Positions 1-12,183 of a stretch of 64,000 nucleotides of DNA are shown here, piece after piece. The number at the start of each line of letters is the position of its first letter. The first letter of the stretch is position 1. A program made the position numbers and the translations under genes. Source of the DNA: Membranipora membranacea (Eukaryota > Bryozoa > Gymnolaemata > Cheilostomatida > Membraniporidae). Under the pieces are notes generated by a model. It searched no databases and was not told where the DNA came from. It saw only the letters and a program-made list of their open reading frames with translations. The DNA lies in assembly GCA_914767715.1 (NCBI GenBank), contig OU612065.1:18290001-18354000 (forward strand), in the 5' to 3' direction.

Positions 1-35
1 TGCCCTGAATAGTAGTTTGAGATTATCAGCCATTT

Positions 36-83
36 GTTTAATCAAGGAGTTGTAGACAAGGGTCTACAACTCCTTGGTTTAAT
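36..83. repeat. 34 bp palindrome with 7 bp target duplication
   Basis: Positions 43-76 form a palindrome that begins CAAGGAGTTGTAGAC and ends with the complement of the same bases. It is flanked on both sides by GTTTAAT (36-42 and 77-83). The layout is that of an inserted element with a target-site duplication. The same ends occur at 17383-17406. Confidence 0.75.
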
Positions 84-103
84 TGACAAATCTTCACATC
101 ACC

Positions 104-1010
104 ATACACAATCATCAATAATTTCACATGGTATTTTGTAGTTGTCTACTTGTTTGCGCAAGGAGGACAACTCCTAAAGGGTAGATGCGACACTTAACTA
201 AAAGGCACCTTGTGACTGAAAGTCTTGTGAGTGGTTTGTACATTGGTGTTTCGTTTATTTGACAAATCTTGAACCATACACATAACAGTTACACCTTAAA
301 GCATCCATGAAATAAACATTTAAATAATCAGAGGAACTGCTCTAGCTTACAAGCTACAAAATGAGCCCAAGAACAGCTCAATTGGTCAATTAGGACTGAA
401 GTTACGACTTATCAAAATAAGGCCTTGCGCAGGGGGTTGTGATGTCATAGACAAACATTTTGCGTATATGTCCACCATTAGAAACTTTGGACTCGTGTAA
501 TTTCATCGAAATTAGATGTAACTAGTTGAAATCCAACATAGCTCTTGTTATAATAGAGATCAACCCAAAGCAAAAAGCTGAGGGAGATTAACCATTTTTT
601 TTGTGGTCGGAAAAAGTTGGTTTCACTTTAACAGTTCCATATACAAAAAATTTCGAATATTGGTCGAAAACCCTGATGTGACCTCACACCCAGGCTTTCC
701 GATATAACGAGCGAATATTGAAAGGGTCGAATTCAATACACGGCTTGTAGAGGTCCGAGAGGGTCAACTTTAGGCTTGTTTTGAAGCTGATTAGCTGGAG
801 AAACAGCTTTGATTATCTCAGATTTAATTTCATGGATGCCTTAACAGTTACACCTGGTTACACACTCATCAATGATTTCACATTGTATTTTGTAGTTGTC
901 TACTTGTTTGCACAAAGAGGACAACTCCTAAAGGGTTGATGCGACACTCGACTGAAAAGGCACCTTGTGTCAGAAAGCCTTGTGACTGTGAGTTCTTTGT
1001 ACTCTGGTGT
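104..1010. repeat. Diverged direct duplication (about 104-250 and 860-1010)
   Basis: Two stretches about 755 bp apart share the same order of words: atcaatgatttcacat, ttttgtagttgtctacttg, acaactcctaaaggg, gcgacac and aaggcaccttgtg. I see no coding frame. Each copy contains GTTGTC and GACAAC close together, so each may itself be a decayed foldback. The rest of 1-1600 shows only an AT microsatellite near 1450. The missing last exon of the nuclear receptor was looked for here and not found. Confidence 0.6.
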
Positions 1011-1613
1011 ATAGATCTGTGTCAGACAATAGGCCAATTATTTATTATCATGGCCAGTCTTGAGTAGTTCACCTTAAAATCTTGGAACAGAAGGAGTGGG
1101 GTGATAAGGCACAGACACATCCACCCGACAAATCAGTATCTATGTCATCCTACATAAGATCTCCTGCCACAGTCTATATAATGTTTTCATGACTATGTGA
1201 AATACATGTTTTCAAAATTGTAGTTTTTTGTATGACCACACAACAAAAAAATCTCTTTCTCCCGGATGAGGAGATATTTTCAAACATTTAAGAGGGGAGG
1301 AGGGAATGCAACTGAATCCATTGTATATCAAATGTAATTTTAAATATGCACATTCATAATAATATTAAGTATGTGTGAAAAATGGCGTTATATCTATAAT
1401 CGACATTATCCAAGTCAGTAGGCTTCAATACACCGCTATGATCCTATATATATATATATATATTCCATTTTTATTCTGGAGAAGAATAAGTCCTTAGAAC
1501 TTGTACCCAGAAAACAGAAATATAGATAAAATATGGTGTAGAATTAAAAGGAGATGTAACTAAAAATCAAGAACAATGACATGATATGATGTAAGTTAGT
1601 TTGAGAGGCTCAC

Positions 1614-4600
1614 CTGGACTGGCTAAAGTAATGGATATGAGTAGAGACTTCTCTGGAATAGTCAGCTTTAGTGTCTGGGACTCATCACTAAGCTCCATTA
1701 TACTCGTCACATACTCCTTCTGTAGTGGGCAATATAAGAGTTTTCCACAGATAAAACAGGTCACAAAGAGTTATAAAAGAGGTTACTAAGCTTGGATGTA
1801 GCTTCAAAAACTTCAGACAGTAGAAAGTTTGAGACAGGTAAGAGTGTCACAGAAAACAGCCAAGACGAGTAAATTGCTGCCACAGGCATTCACCATACTA
1901 TCTGTTTTTCTTTTGTTTTTTTTCTCATACACTAAGTCTTATTTGACCACCCTATTTAACAAGCTCCCTTGAGCTCGGATGGCTTGTGTGGGGTAGATAA
2001 CCTATACCTTTGCCCTAAACTATAACCTATACCCTTTCTCTTTTTTTTTAAAGAGGCAGAGGGGACTCTTTACACACAGTAGACCTCCTGTATCTATGAT
2101 CCTGATCCGAATAGGGAGCAGCAGGAGTTTTTAAAGGGATGTAAATATCCTTGTACCTAGTGGACATTGTGTTTCGAATAAGGTATGATACGGATGACTT
2201 GATGAGGTCACAACATAACTTGACTCATCAAGTTTGCAAAATTTCAAATAGGCATTTGCTCACGTTTTCAACTTTCAGTCAGGCATGGGAAAACAGGAGC
2301 CAACAGTTAATGCATTTTCAACACAGCATTAATTTTAGTGTGGGATGTGACAGTATTATGTCATGCTGAATCAAAATTGAGAGGTCTTTGTGCAGTTTCT
2401 TTTAGCCCTTAATGTGAAAACTGTAAATGAGGCAAACATGAGGCAGCTCTGAATTAGTCTCATCGGCGACTTACCGTATATATAGTCGTCACTTCACAGA
2501 TAGGTATTTGCGTGCCATCGTAGAGTGTGATAGAGTCTTTGACATGAGTTAATCTCACTGAGTTTAGTATCAACCAGATATCGATAAATCCAGTCTTCAG
2601 TAATATAAGCTGGTCGTCAGGAGGAAGCTCAGCGAAACCTACAGCAGGCAAAACATATCTGATTGATTGCATTCCTTTTTCTTCTGACAAAAAATAACAT
2701 TGAGCAACAACAAAGAATCCCTTGGTTAAGTTTTTATTTTCCTTATTACCAATGAGTTGCATAAAACTCACTGTTTTTATAAAAACTAGCATGGTTGGTG
2801 AACCAATCTACCAGCATTTTGAGCCGCTAGGGGGAGCAACTCCTAATGTGAACCTTTGAATTTAATATACTTTTATTGTCAATCTATAATCATCTTTTTG
2901 AACGTCTGACAGTTGGCAAGGAGAAAGACAAATCATTCAACTGGTTTCTAGGAAATTTTCCTTCCTCTCATTCAAATTAAACAAAGTTTGTTTAGTTTTG
3001 GTGATAAGAATTAGACTTTAGTGATGCATTTCTTTTTAGAAACCAGCAGATTGATTCACTTCCCAGTTCTATTAGCCACCTAGCCGCTCAGAGTTAATTA
3101 TTTCTTAATTTCGATTTTCTCCGATTTCAATCTATGGCCTGAAGATAATCTGTGAAAATAATGTCTTTGGTATTTAAATTAAAGAAAACAATGTTGGTAT
3201 GCTGGCTGGCTATACTAACATTTCTTGTAAACAGAGAAAATATCTGAACCATTCCCTATCTATATAAAATTAATTAAAAGAAATATCAACATAAAGAAAT
3301 AATACTATAAACACCCCAATTCCTTCAAAAATTAATAAAACAGCAATCCAGATGTGAGCATAATGATGTGATGATAAGGAGCAAATTATGTCGCGAATCA
3401 TTTATGAGTTGCTTTCTCTTCTGAGGGTGAATTTAATTGATCAACTTATACTATAACAATATTATATCTTCAAGCCAAGAGGAGCCAACTAGGTAAGACA
3501 GACTGGTATATTTCCATAAAAAAAGCACAGAAGAATGCGCAATAGCAAACTTACATCTACATAACATTATCAATATTATCTATATCAATATATCTTAAAG
3601 CAGAGAGGAGCCAGAAAGGTAAGGCAGACAGATAGCTATATTACCAAAAGAAAGGCATGATACAATACGCAATATCTACATACCTGGGACTTTCTTTGAG
3701 AAGCTAACCATTCCATTGACCAGGGGCTGATAGAAAGAGCAGAACTGAGAAAACATGGACGCCTTGTATGCAGCAATTTCCTTTTCCAATGGCTCATCAG
3801 ACTGTAAGAAAAATTTGACGGCATCATTAATACTCATGGCTTGGCTCACACAGGATAGCAACAGTTACAGCTGCCAACTGCAATGTCTACATTTGCATTG
3901 ATTTCAATACACATTGTTTTCCATATGCTAGTGCTGAGGATGTGTATTTTCACACAACTGGTTCCGATACACATCAGTTTAGCCTGCCTTGACAAGCTTG
4001 TCAAGTCAGGTTAATGTCAGGCCTACTCCTCGCTTGAGCACGAATATAACCTCATGAAAACTCCACTAGTCATCGTAAATGTCATTATTTCTGATTAAGT
4101 GAATATTGATGAACCACAGACTATCAAAGATTATATAGACTATGATTAAAAGCCGCATGAGACTGGCAAACGTTTAGAAGTTGTTGCCAAGATATACATA
4201 TAGTTAGTAAACATAGTTGAATCTATACATGTTAATCTTGTTGATATATAAAACAAGATCTACTTATTTCTATTTTCATTACACTTAAAAAACTCAGCAA
4301 ACATCTTCCGTGGACTTATTTTTCGTAAGGTACTCAAATGCTAACAAACAAATCCAACAGATAATGTACACACATCGAGAAATGGGATGAATATTTTAGT
4401 TAGTATTTTTTGGGGATAGCATCACGCTGCCGAAGAAGACTTGATGCTGGTTTTGTTATAAGCTGACCTCACTGCAGATGGGTTACTCTTAAATTTTGAT
4501 GAAAAAGTGGCATCTTAAAAAATAAGTTTCCCACCCATTGCCACAGTTATTATCCATGAGGTGTAAAATTAATTAAAAGTGAAGTGTCAAATTTAACAGC

Positions 4601-7600
4601 TTAATATTATTCTCAGGTTGCTGGTTATGGCATTCCTTTATCGATCACAGCCAATCCACTGGTTGGGTTGAAATTGATAGTCTACAGCTATTTTTATGTT
4701 AGATTAGAAAACTGGATCGCAATTGGCTGATACAACAGATGGTATTATTATCACAGCAACTTACTACACTGTTCCTGTATAATGTTACAAGACATGACAG
4801 CTAATATCATTCTACTCCCATGTCAATGTCATGATTGGTTCTCCTCAAGATCTCAAGTGAGTAAAGTAACCTCTGCTCTGAAGGCTTTATGCAAATAATT
4901 GTAATTATGGTTTTTGAAAATATAGCCTTCATTGTTGAGGAATATTCAAGTGCAACAATTTGTAGGTAGGTTGTTCACATGATTAGTCTTGTCTAGTCCA
5001 TCTGCTGTTGTTATATCCGTAAAATGGTAAAATGACATTATTGGTTTCCTAAATGTAACCACCTTGACATTTTAATTACACTGGTCGTGATGAGATATTA
5101 CTATGGTAACCATTCAATTTCAATCAAAAACCAAGCACCTAGCATTTCTAACTAAGAGATGATTCATCGTTAATGTATTTTGCCACATCATTTTAACTGT
5201 CAGCTGAGTTCGTGGAATAGAGAAGAATAGAAGCATTAACAACAGCTCGCTCTTTTCCCTTATTTCCATCTCACCATCTTACGATCCAACTCACAAGCAC
5301 TCTCTAACTATAAGATCTTAGAACTCAGCTTGACATATAATGCAATACATGAAGAGCACTTCGGCACTAGAATAAACACCCCACAGCTATCTAGTAACAC
5401 ACAAATTTCCTTACAGCACTGTGGTGGATTTGCACTATGGATATCATACTGAATATATAGTCAGTATATAGTTAGTAATATCCATAGACTTAATAATAAA
5501 CCTAGACAGGACACTGTGGAGCATTAGCATTGAGGCACTTAATTATGGTGACGCGACGTCACTGGAGGGTGTAGAAACAGTGATTCTTACTCATAGCTAT
5601 CATTGATTTCCCATTCCCAGCTAGGGTTAAATGTTGATAACTCAACTGACTTCAATCGGAATTTAAGTTTGAAAATTGCAATAGATTCAGCAGCTTCTGG
5701 CGATCACTTTGATAGTCGGTTTAGCTTCATAGCTCAAATATCATCAAAAGAGCAAGCTATTTAAAACGGTGCATAGACTCAAAGCTATAATTCTTTTTGC
5801 AGTTTCAGTCCTGATTAAATGTTTATATCTCAAACAATTTTGTTGGAATTTTGACACAATTATTAGCTGATGGAAAGGGGTAGCAAAGAAGAAAGTCCTA
5901 AACTCCCTGGGTATGCTTGAGCTAAAAGGCAGAAGAGACCATCAAAATGATCTCCACAAGCTACTGAACATATTGTAATTTTCAAACTCAAAATTCCAAC
6001 AAAATTGTTTGAGATATTAGCATTTAATCAGGACTGAAACTGCAAACAAAATTATAGCTTTGAGTCTACGCACCGTTTTAAATAGCTTGCTCTTTTGATA
6101 ATATTTGAGCTATGGAGCTAAACCGACTATCAAAGTGATCGCCAGAAGGTGCTGAATCTATTGCAATTTTCAAACTCAAATTCCGATTGAAACCAGTTGA
6201 GTTATCAACATTTAACCCTAGCTGGGAACGGTAAATCTATGATAGCTATGAGTAAAAATCACTGTTTCTTCACCCTCCAGTGATGCCGCGTCACCATAAT
6301 TAAGTGCCTCACTTCAGCTATATACAGTGTCCTGTCTAGGTTTATTATTAAAGGGCAACCAAGGTTTCAAACAACTTCTCATTGATGGCCATTGATTAAT
6401 AGCAGATTGCACCTTCTGCATGGGGAAAAAGGCAAAATATAATTCGGATGATTATTCAGCCAGAATTCTTGTGAAACATTTCTTCCATCAGGTACTCAAA
6501 CTCAGCCAAAATAGAATACCACATAGCAGTTTCCTGTTCCTGTTATTATTTAGCATGTGCTCTATAATTATTACAGCAAAGTCTTGGAACCTCCCCTAAA
6601 CTGAAGTGTTACCCAGCTTAGAGTCAGCAACTACTTTGAGTTTTGCATCGCGTAATGCACAAAGCTGATGCTGCCCAGCACATTATTTGCTACCCATTAA
6701 TTCATTGCGGCGAAACCTTGGTTGCCCTTTAAGTCGATGGTAATATCACTAGTTTAGACTTGCACTCTGACTAACACGGATATACAGATGAAAGTAAAAA
6801 TGAGTCAACGCTGGTTAATGGAATTATTTATAAATTTCACCAAAATATTTATGGCACTGGATCACAAGCATCGGTTTGTCTGATCTCATTTGGATATTAT
6901 TGATTCAAAAACATGTGACACCTCTTTTCTGGTACACTTCTTTCTTTTCCTTTGTAGCTGTCCGGGGTGGAATAATTAAACCGGAGGGTAGTCATTACTG
7001 CACACAGAAGCAACTCAGAAATGATGCGCAGCTTTATAAGGTCAGCAGCTCCACAGCTGAAATTATTGACTATCATTACAGCAGCAATTTCGATTATTGC
7101 AGCAGGGGTATATTTATACAAACCGTATACTACCCAACTAACTGTGGCAGATATCATGGATAACAAAGACAGCCTACTTACTGCCGAGCAACCTATGAAG
7201 GATACTAGTAGCGACAAGGACGCCAGACGTGGAGTACAAACCATTCCATTTACAAAGTCATCACACGCCAGTTCAATTTTTTTTATGAAGACACACAAGA
7301 CTGGCAGCAGTGCGGTGCAAAATATTTTCATGCGATACGCAATCGGCAACGGGCTGACTGTAGCCACGGGGAAGGGCAGTGATTATAGCAGACTGTGTAT
7401 TGGTGAACTTTTCCATCGTGACTGTGTCAGAGATACTCGGAAACTTCCGTACGATATAATAGCTCATCACCTTAGGTTTAATGAGCCTGAAATCGCCGCT
7501 AGTGTGAAACCCGGCGCCAAATACATCTCGATCGTCCGAGACCCGACTGAACTTATACAATCTGCATTCACATATTTCCAATGGGATAAGCATTTACCAA

Positions 7601-10600
7601 CCAAAAATATAGCAGGTTTTGTACAACGCTACAAGGAATTCAGCTTTGATCACGACATTGGGTTACCCTACAAAAACCTGATGATGTATGTTTTTGGACT
7701 TGAGGTGAAAGACTTTGAAAATGATGCCATAATTAAACAAAAACTACACGACATAGAGGACAGATTCGACCTTATAATGATCAACGAGTATATGCTTACA
7801 TCATTGATACTTTTGAAAGAACTGTTGAACTGGAGCTACGAAGATGTTGCGATCTTTCACTTGAACACACAAATTACACATAGCACCACAAAGCTCAATC
7901 TTGATGGAGTACAAAAGCTAGCGAAAGCAAATCGTGCAGATCAAATGCTATACGAAAGGTTCTACTACCTTTTTAAATTGAAGGTGAAAGAATATGGTGA
8001 GGAAAAAATGATGGCTGAAGAAAAACACTTGAAGCAGACAATCAGTATGCTTCAGAAAGAATGTCTCGGCGAAATGAAGACTAGTAAATGGAACAAAGAT
8101 GTCATCTTAAAAAAATATGAATTGAGTGACTTTGGTAAGAGTAATAAACAATGCCAGTTCATGGTGAAAGATGAACTTAGTTTCACTAGGCTGTTCATGA
8201 GGTAAACATACTTGCCAGAATTATCACTGGTATTATTGTGGCTTTTTTCACTTTAATGCCAACTTTGCAAATTGATTTCAATGGTTCAAACCATTCTTGT
8301 GGAACAATACAGTACTCTGTAGGTACTGCTCTTTACCATTCTTTTTACGTTACAAAAAATTGTAAGTGATGTTGTCCTCCGAGTAAGTCATAATAAACTC
8401 AAAACAATAACCATATAATGGTGCCAGCAGTTTTCATAAACAGATATAAATCAGATATAACCATATCACAAATGTTGAAATCATACATTCCAAGGAAGAT
8501 AGTTATCAATTGTAGATGGAGTTAACAACACAATTTGATTTCAATGATTAGGCACCCAAAAAAAGTAGTCTCACTTGCTGCACTGATGAATAACTCTGAA
8601 ATCTACAGCTTTTTCTAGCTAGCTAAAAAGTAGAAATATCACCATATTTTCAGTTTGTGACTGCCACAATAGAAAGGGCAATCAAAAAACAGGGTCAACT
8701 GTCAAACAGTTGTTTAGTTAACCATGAAAATTATAGACAATTACGCATTTTGTTTTGGCGATGGTACAAATAATTATACCTCCTGATAGAACTGGGTGAA
8801 AGTCAGGCTTGAGTGATGAATTTATTTATTGAATAATGATCGACCTGTCGGACAAGGGTGGGTAGGACTGGACTGCAGGGCAGTGGCATAGCTACGGTAA
8901 GCTGTAAAGCTTCCTCAAATAATAGTGAATTTGTTGATTGCGTCTGAGTTGTTTGCATGAACTCAGGAGCCCCAGTTAGTTATTGTTTTGGACACTGGCG
9001 GGGATTTCTCTTGCAGGTTAACACTGATATTAGCTATGATGTGCTAAAAGTTGCCTGTTATTCTTGGATCATATAGTTAGACACATCTGCAATGACTGCT
9101 CTCTGTGAAAATGCAAAAAATTAGCGGATGGCCGAAATAATAGTATCTAATTGGTGACCAGCTGACATCATAGGGAGGAAATAGAGTAATATACCACCTT
9201 TGTATCTATAATATACTACCAGAGACTATAGATAATACTCATAGTCTCTGGTAGTACTATATTATCTCCTATAGCTGCAAGAGTGTGTCAAGCCTAGGCA
9301 TATGTAATTTTATTTCCTCTGCTGTACTTCTGCATACTTGTTTTCACTAGCCATAAGTTTCATAGCCTAACAATATTGATCTTGGAATACTAGTGGTTAA
9401 CCAACCACGATGTGTAAGGGTTTTGTAAATGTCATATTGTCTGACATCTCCAGTTAATTATTATCGTCAGATTCATACCCTTACTGACTAATTCTAATTA
9501 ATTAATTCTAATTAATGTGTAGCTTAGTATCTCTGCTAATGCTTGATGCAGAGTACTATAGAGAGAAATGAATGAACAGGAATACTTATAAACCTAAGAA
9601 GTCATTGTTAGTGCTCAAACCCTACCAACGTTGGTGGTAGGGGCTTTCCATTGTCAACCTCATCCATATTATATTACATATAGGATACAGTAAATAATGA
9701 AATGCGACCAACAGCTATAATTAGTCGATATATCGTTCGTTCGGTCAATACCTTACACAAAATCACTTACCAGTAACAGTGGTTTGATGTAGTCTGCTTT
9801 AATTCGCCGATCGTATGCATTAAAGAGCGAAGTGTAAGATCTGCAGACAGATCTCACCACCTCAGGGGCTCGTGCTGGTAGAATCGGTCGTCGGTATTGT
9901 CTACTGTTGAACTTTGCAGCTATATAATGAAAGCAACACCATTTTCAGATGATTATATTTTAGAATTTTGAACCTTGTATCAAAGTCGCATCAAGATTGT
10001 GCATGAGAACATAACTCATACATATTCTCATACATTGCAAGATGTAAAGAGATTTATCAGCATCTTGAGAGTGAGGATTCGCCCTACTTGACTCCATTAA
10101 TGACAGCACTTCAAACTCAATCCTCACTTCTATGGGTCTGATGGAGATCCTAATACCCATAATAAATGAATTAACGTTGATTGCTCTAAAAATACAGTCA
10201 TAGGCATATAGAATAAGCAAATCAACTTGTAATAAAACATCACTATCTCAAGTTTTAAGATTATTAATCGAGTAGGTGATTTAAGATTGATACTTACAGA
10301 GTTTTGATAGACCACTGGATAAACATTTCTGACTCCAGCAAAATTCACATGGAGCTGTACTTCGGTAGGAAACTTTGCATGTACCAAACTCGACCCCAGT
10401 TTTGACACATTTAAGTGGCTTGTTCTTCATGATTTTATTGCGGTGGAACTTCTAGAAGACAGAAAAACACCAAACTGTTGCTGTATTCCTGAGTCATTTT
10501 TAAGTCATTTATATGTAAATATATGCTGTATTTTAGTAAATATATTTTTTTCCATGAGGTAAAAAAGTTGTTATTTTCGTTTGTTTATAAGATACTTCCA

Positions 10601-10893
10601 TATATAAAACCTCAATAAAAACGCCTAGTAAAAACAATAATAATGAGGCCATTAAGCTCCAGGATGAATGTGCCTTTTTTGACCTAGATAGTAAAAATGA
10701 TATGACCTAACATCTCAACAGAGAGCAAAACATCACACAAGTGAATAAAATTCTGTACTTACCACACATGCCAAGCAAGCATGTAGGCCGTTATGCTTCC
10801 TCAAACAGATCCTGCATGTCTTCTTCAGGTGTGTAGAGGATTTCATTTTGTATCTCTGTTTGGTAAGTTGATGTTGGGTAAGCTCTACTGTAG
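1614..10893 (-). CDS. Nuclear receptor with degenerate DNA-binding domain (partial, 7 exons)
   Basis: Exons in transcript order: 10763-10893, 10298-10451, 9771-9919, 3684-3801, 2475-2638 and 1614-1719, all with GT/AG borders and matching phase. The first two encode two zinc fingers, the third the hinge and helix 1, and the last three the ligand-binding domain (LBD). The LBD carries the family signature FSKKVPGF, then ELPPDDQLILLK, then WLIL and later SDESQTLKL, closest by eye to NR1-type (E75/Rev-erb/PPAR-like) receptors. The DNA-binding domain is odd. Finger 1 has C-x2-C-x9-C-x2-C (usually x13), and the P-box KGFFRR is replaced by VKFHRN. Finger 2 has C-x9-C-x9-C-x2-C (usually x5 for the first gap). 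The AF-2 exon is not in the window and the start is unsure: the first ATG in exon 1 is 15 codons before the first finger. Role inferred: ligand-regulated transcription factor, possibly with lost or altered DNA binding. Confidence 0.8.
3979..4013. repeat. TAGCCTG foldback, old copy
   Basis: A palindrome running TAGCCTGCCTTGACAAGC into GCTTGTCAAGTCAGGTTA. It belongs to the family also seen at 14485, 37841 and 53472. No clear flanking duplication remains, so this copy looks old. It lies in the large nuclear receptor intron. Confidence 0.6.
5490..6351. mobile_element. 862 bp foldback element flanked by TTAA
   Basis: Arms of about 350 bp at each end are inverted copies: the left end reads TTAATAATAAACCTAGACAG and the right end its complement. 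Further matched words include the cgcgtcaccataattaagtg segment and aaaacggtgc. The spacer is about 130 bp. TTAA occurs at both outer edges (5490-5493 and 6348-6351), as in piggyBac-type insertions. No transposase frame is present. It is non-autonomous and lies in the nuclear receptor intron, just upstream of the nested sulfotransferase gene. Confidence 0.7.
6348..6732. mobile_element. 377 bp MITE with TTAA target sites
   Basis: The ends AGGGCAACCAAGGTTTC (6352-6368) and GAAACCTTGGTTGCCCT (6712-6728) are perfect inverted repeats, flanked by TTAA at 6348-6351 and 6729-6732. The left TTAA is the same one that closes the 862 bp foldback. No coding capacity was seen. The piggyBac-like assignment is inferred from TTAA only. 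Confidence 0.75.
7021..8205 (+). CDS. Gal3ST-type (galactose 3-O-) sulfotransferase, copy 1
   Basis: A 394-residue ORF without introns. Residues 13-33 are a hydrophobic signal-anchor, as expected for a type II Golgi protein. The PAPS-binding motifs of the Gal3ST/cerebroside sulfotransferase family are present: the 5'-phosphosulfate loop FFMKTHKTGSSAVQNIF (about 88-103) and the 3'-phosphate motif YISIVRDPTELIQSAF (about 168-183). WSYEDVAIFHLN and the Cys-containing C-terminus are also family-like. Expected reaction: sulfate transfer from PAPS to a galactose or similar sugar on glycolipid or glycan in the Golgi lumen; the acceptor is unknown. A likely 3' splice site (cctttgtag, about 6950-6958) suggests a 5' untranslated exon. 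An AATAAA lies at 8392-8397. The gene sits inside the large nuclear receptor intron on the opposite strand. A paralogue is at 19026. Confidence 0.9.
   Translation: MMRSFIRSAAPQLKLLTIITAAISIIAAGVYLYKPYTTQLTVADIMDNKDSLLTAEQPMKDTSSDKDARRGVQTIPFTKSSHASSIFFMKTHKTGSSAVQNIFMRYAIGNGLTVATGKGSDYSRLCIGELFHRDCVRDTRKLPYDIIAHHLRFNEPEIAASVKPGAKYISIVRDPTELIQSAFTYFQWDKHLPTKNIAGFVQRYKEFSFDHDIGLPYKNLMMYVFGLEVKDFENDAIIKQKLHDIEDRFDLIMINEYMLTSLILLKELLNWSYEDVAIFHLNTQITHSTTKLNLDGVQKLAKANRADQMLYERFYYLFKLKVKEYGEEKMMAEEKHLKQTISMLQKECLGEMKTSKWNKDVILKKYELSDFGKSNKQCQFMVKDELSFTRLFMR
8206..9770. other. Intronic/3' flank, no further gene seen
   Basis: This is the remainder of the nuclear receptor intron downstream of the nested sulfotransferase. 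It holds that gene's 3' untranslated region, a palindrome at 9220-9250 and AT-rich DNA. No convincing exon was found. Confidence 0.6.
9213..9257. repeat. CAGAGACTATAG palindrome (31 bp)
   Basis: 9220-9250 reads CAGAGACTATAG, a short centre, then CATAGTCTCTG. It is the same family as 17521-17550. The flanks ATACTAC and GTAGTAC match at only 5 of 7 bases, so any target duplication has decayed. Confidence 0.55.
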
Positions 10894-11111
10894 CTAAAAA
10901 ATAGTAATAAGTAACGGAACATGTTAATCCACCCTTGAGCCAATGTTTTTTTGACAAACCACCAAATTTTATGAATATATTCCTAAGTTGACATTGGGAT
11001 CAAAAACGCAGTTGTTGGACAATGAAACTGAATAAATGTCTATAAAGGTATAGAAATGAACAAATAAAATTGTCTTATAATAATAGTATATTTGTTCATT
11101 TCTATCTGTTG
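10894..11111. other. Upstream of nuclear receptor, no exon identified
   Basis: The first coding exon of the receptor needs one base from an upstream exon if translation starts before 10893. I could not identify that exon here or further right. It may be non-coding. Confidence 0.4.
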
Positions 11112-11208
11112 AAGGCTAGCTTTTCCTGATTTTGGGGTTTAGAGCTCCCAAATGATATATTAAATCATTGGGAGGCTCTCAACCCCGAAATCAGGAAAAG
11201 CTAGCCTT
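11112..11208. repeat. 97 bp near-perfect inverted repeat
   Basis: AAGGCTAGCTTTTCCTGATT at the left is matched by its complement ending at 11208, with a few differences inward. A related single arm lies at about 11255-11305. No target duplication was recognised. Confidence 0.65.
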
Positions 11209-12131
11209 TAAGTATGCCACCTAATATTACCTCAAGGTGAATAAAATTGTTTTATATCTCATATGGAAGCTCTCAATCCTAACCTCAGCAAAAGCTAGCC
11301 TATACCTACGCTACTTAATCACAATTCATGGTACCTAATGTTATCTCAAAGTATTCTTTTTGCAAATGTTCGCAATTTTTGGACGGCATCCAGAAAAAAT
11401 TGAAGCCTGTGCTTTGTAAAAAGTTTTATACAAGGAAGAAATAATTTAGAGTTTAGCGGCATTTTGTTCGCAATACTTAGTCCTTTATCTAGAACAGTTG
11501 AATCATATATCATATATTGAAGATAGAGTACCTAAATCGGATCCCATGGCCACCTGTGATGTGTTGCCAGCGTTATCCACCCCATATGACACAGAGGACA
11601 TGCTTTCACCAAGAAGTATTCCTTCTTCTCATGAGACAGCTATGCAGTTTCACTGTAATGGAAAATACAACTATGAGGACAAGTGCTTTGATAAACCAAT
11701 GCAGCCTGCAGCTAGGAGCTCAATCAGCGACAACAAGTCGTATTAACTATGAAATCAGCAGTACTGACATACACACCCGCAATCACACACTGACTGTCCA
11801 AGAGAGCATAGGAGGAGATAATTACAACATACACTAACAAAGAGTTCCTGTTTAGATGATCATGCTTACAGGGCCTGGGTAGTTGCTCAGACGTCGTTCA
11901 CACAGTATAGTCACTTTGTTATCATATATATTCAGTCCGAGGGAAGATACCGCAGTGCTGATGCAAACATTTTTGTTGAAGATATGATATCATCTACCCC
12001 TTATCGGGGCCCTACTAGGCCATGTTTGGTATGGATTTAAAGATCTCAGTCGAAAAGTCATTAGGGCATATGAAATGAAATAGCCTGTGAACCTAGTTGC
12101 AGTAAAACTGCTGCTAAGTTTGAAAATTGAG
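11209..12131. other. Intergenic; one weak unassigned open frame
   Basis: A plus-strand open frame runs to 11746, with a first ATG at 11546. It has balanced composition but no recognised motif, no good upstream splice context and no homologue I know. Nothing else is supported here. Confidence 0.25.
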
Positions 12132-12183
12132 ATCATAGTGGATCATAGTGCCTCCCCCTGACCACTATGATACACTATGATCC
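12132..12183. repeat. Imperfect palindrome of ATCATAGTG units
   Basis: Two copies of GATCATAGTG are followed, after cctccccctga, by CACTATGAT units in reverse. It is a short foldback without a clear flanking duplication. Confidence 0.5.

Noticed and set aside
6897-7367. 156-codon open frame antisense to the sulfotransferase start
   Set aside because: It is a shadow of the real gene. Both paralogues have such antisense frames and no motif is present.
9912-9919. Alternative acceptor of the receptor hinge exon directly before TTCAAC
   Set aside because: The phase does not fit and leads to an early stop; the AG before CTGCAAAG keeps the frame into helix 1.
9960-10220. 86-codon minus-strand frame between receptor exons
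   Set aside because: Every tested acceptor in it gives an immediate stop with the upstream phase; treated as intron.
11498-11837. Two overlapping plus-strand open frames (82 and 106 codons)
   Set aside because: The first lacks an ATG until 11546. No recognisable domain, splice context or homologue; kept only as a weak note.
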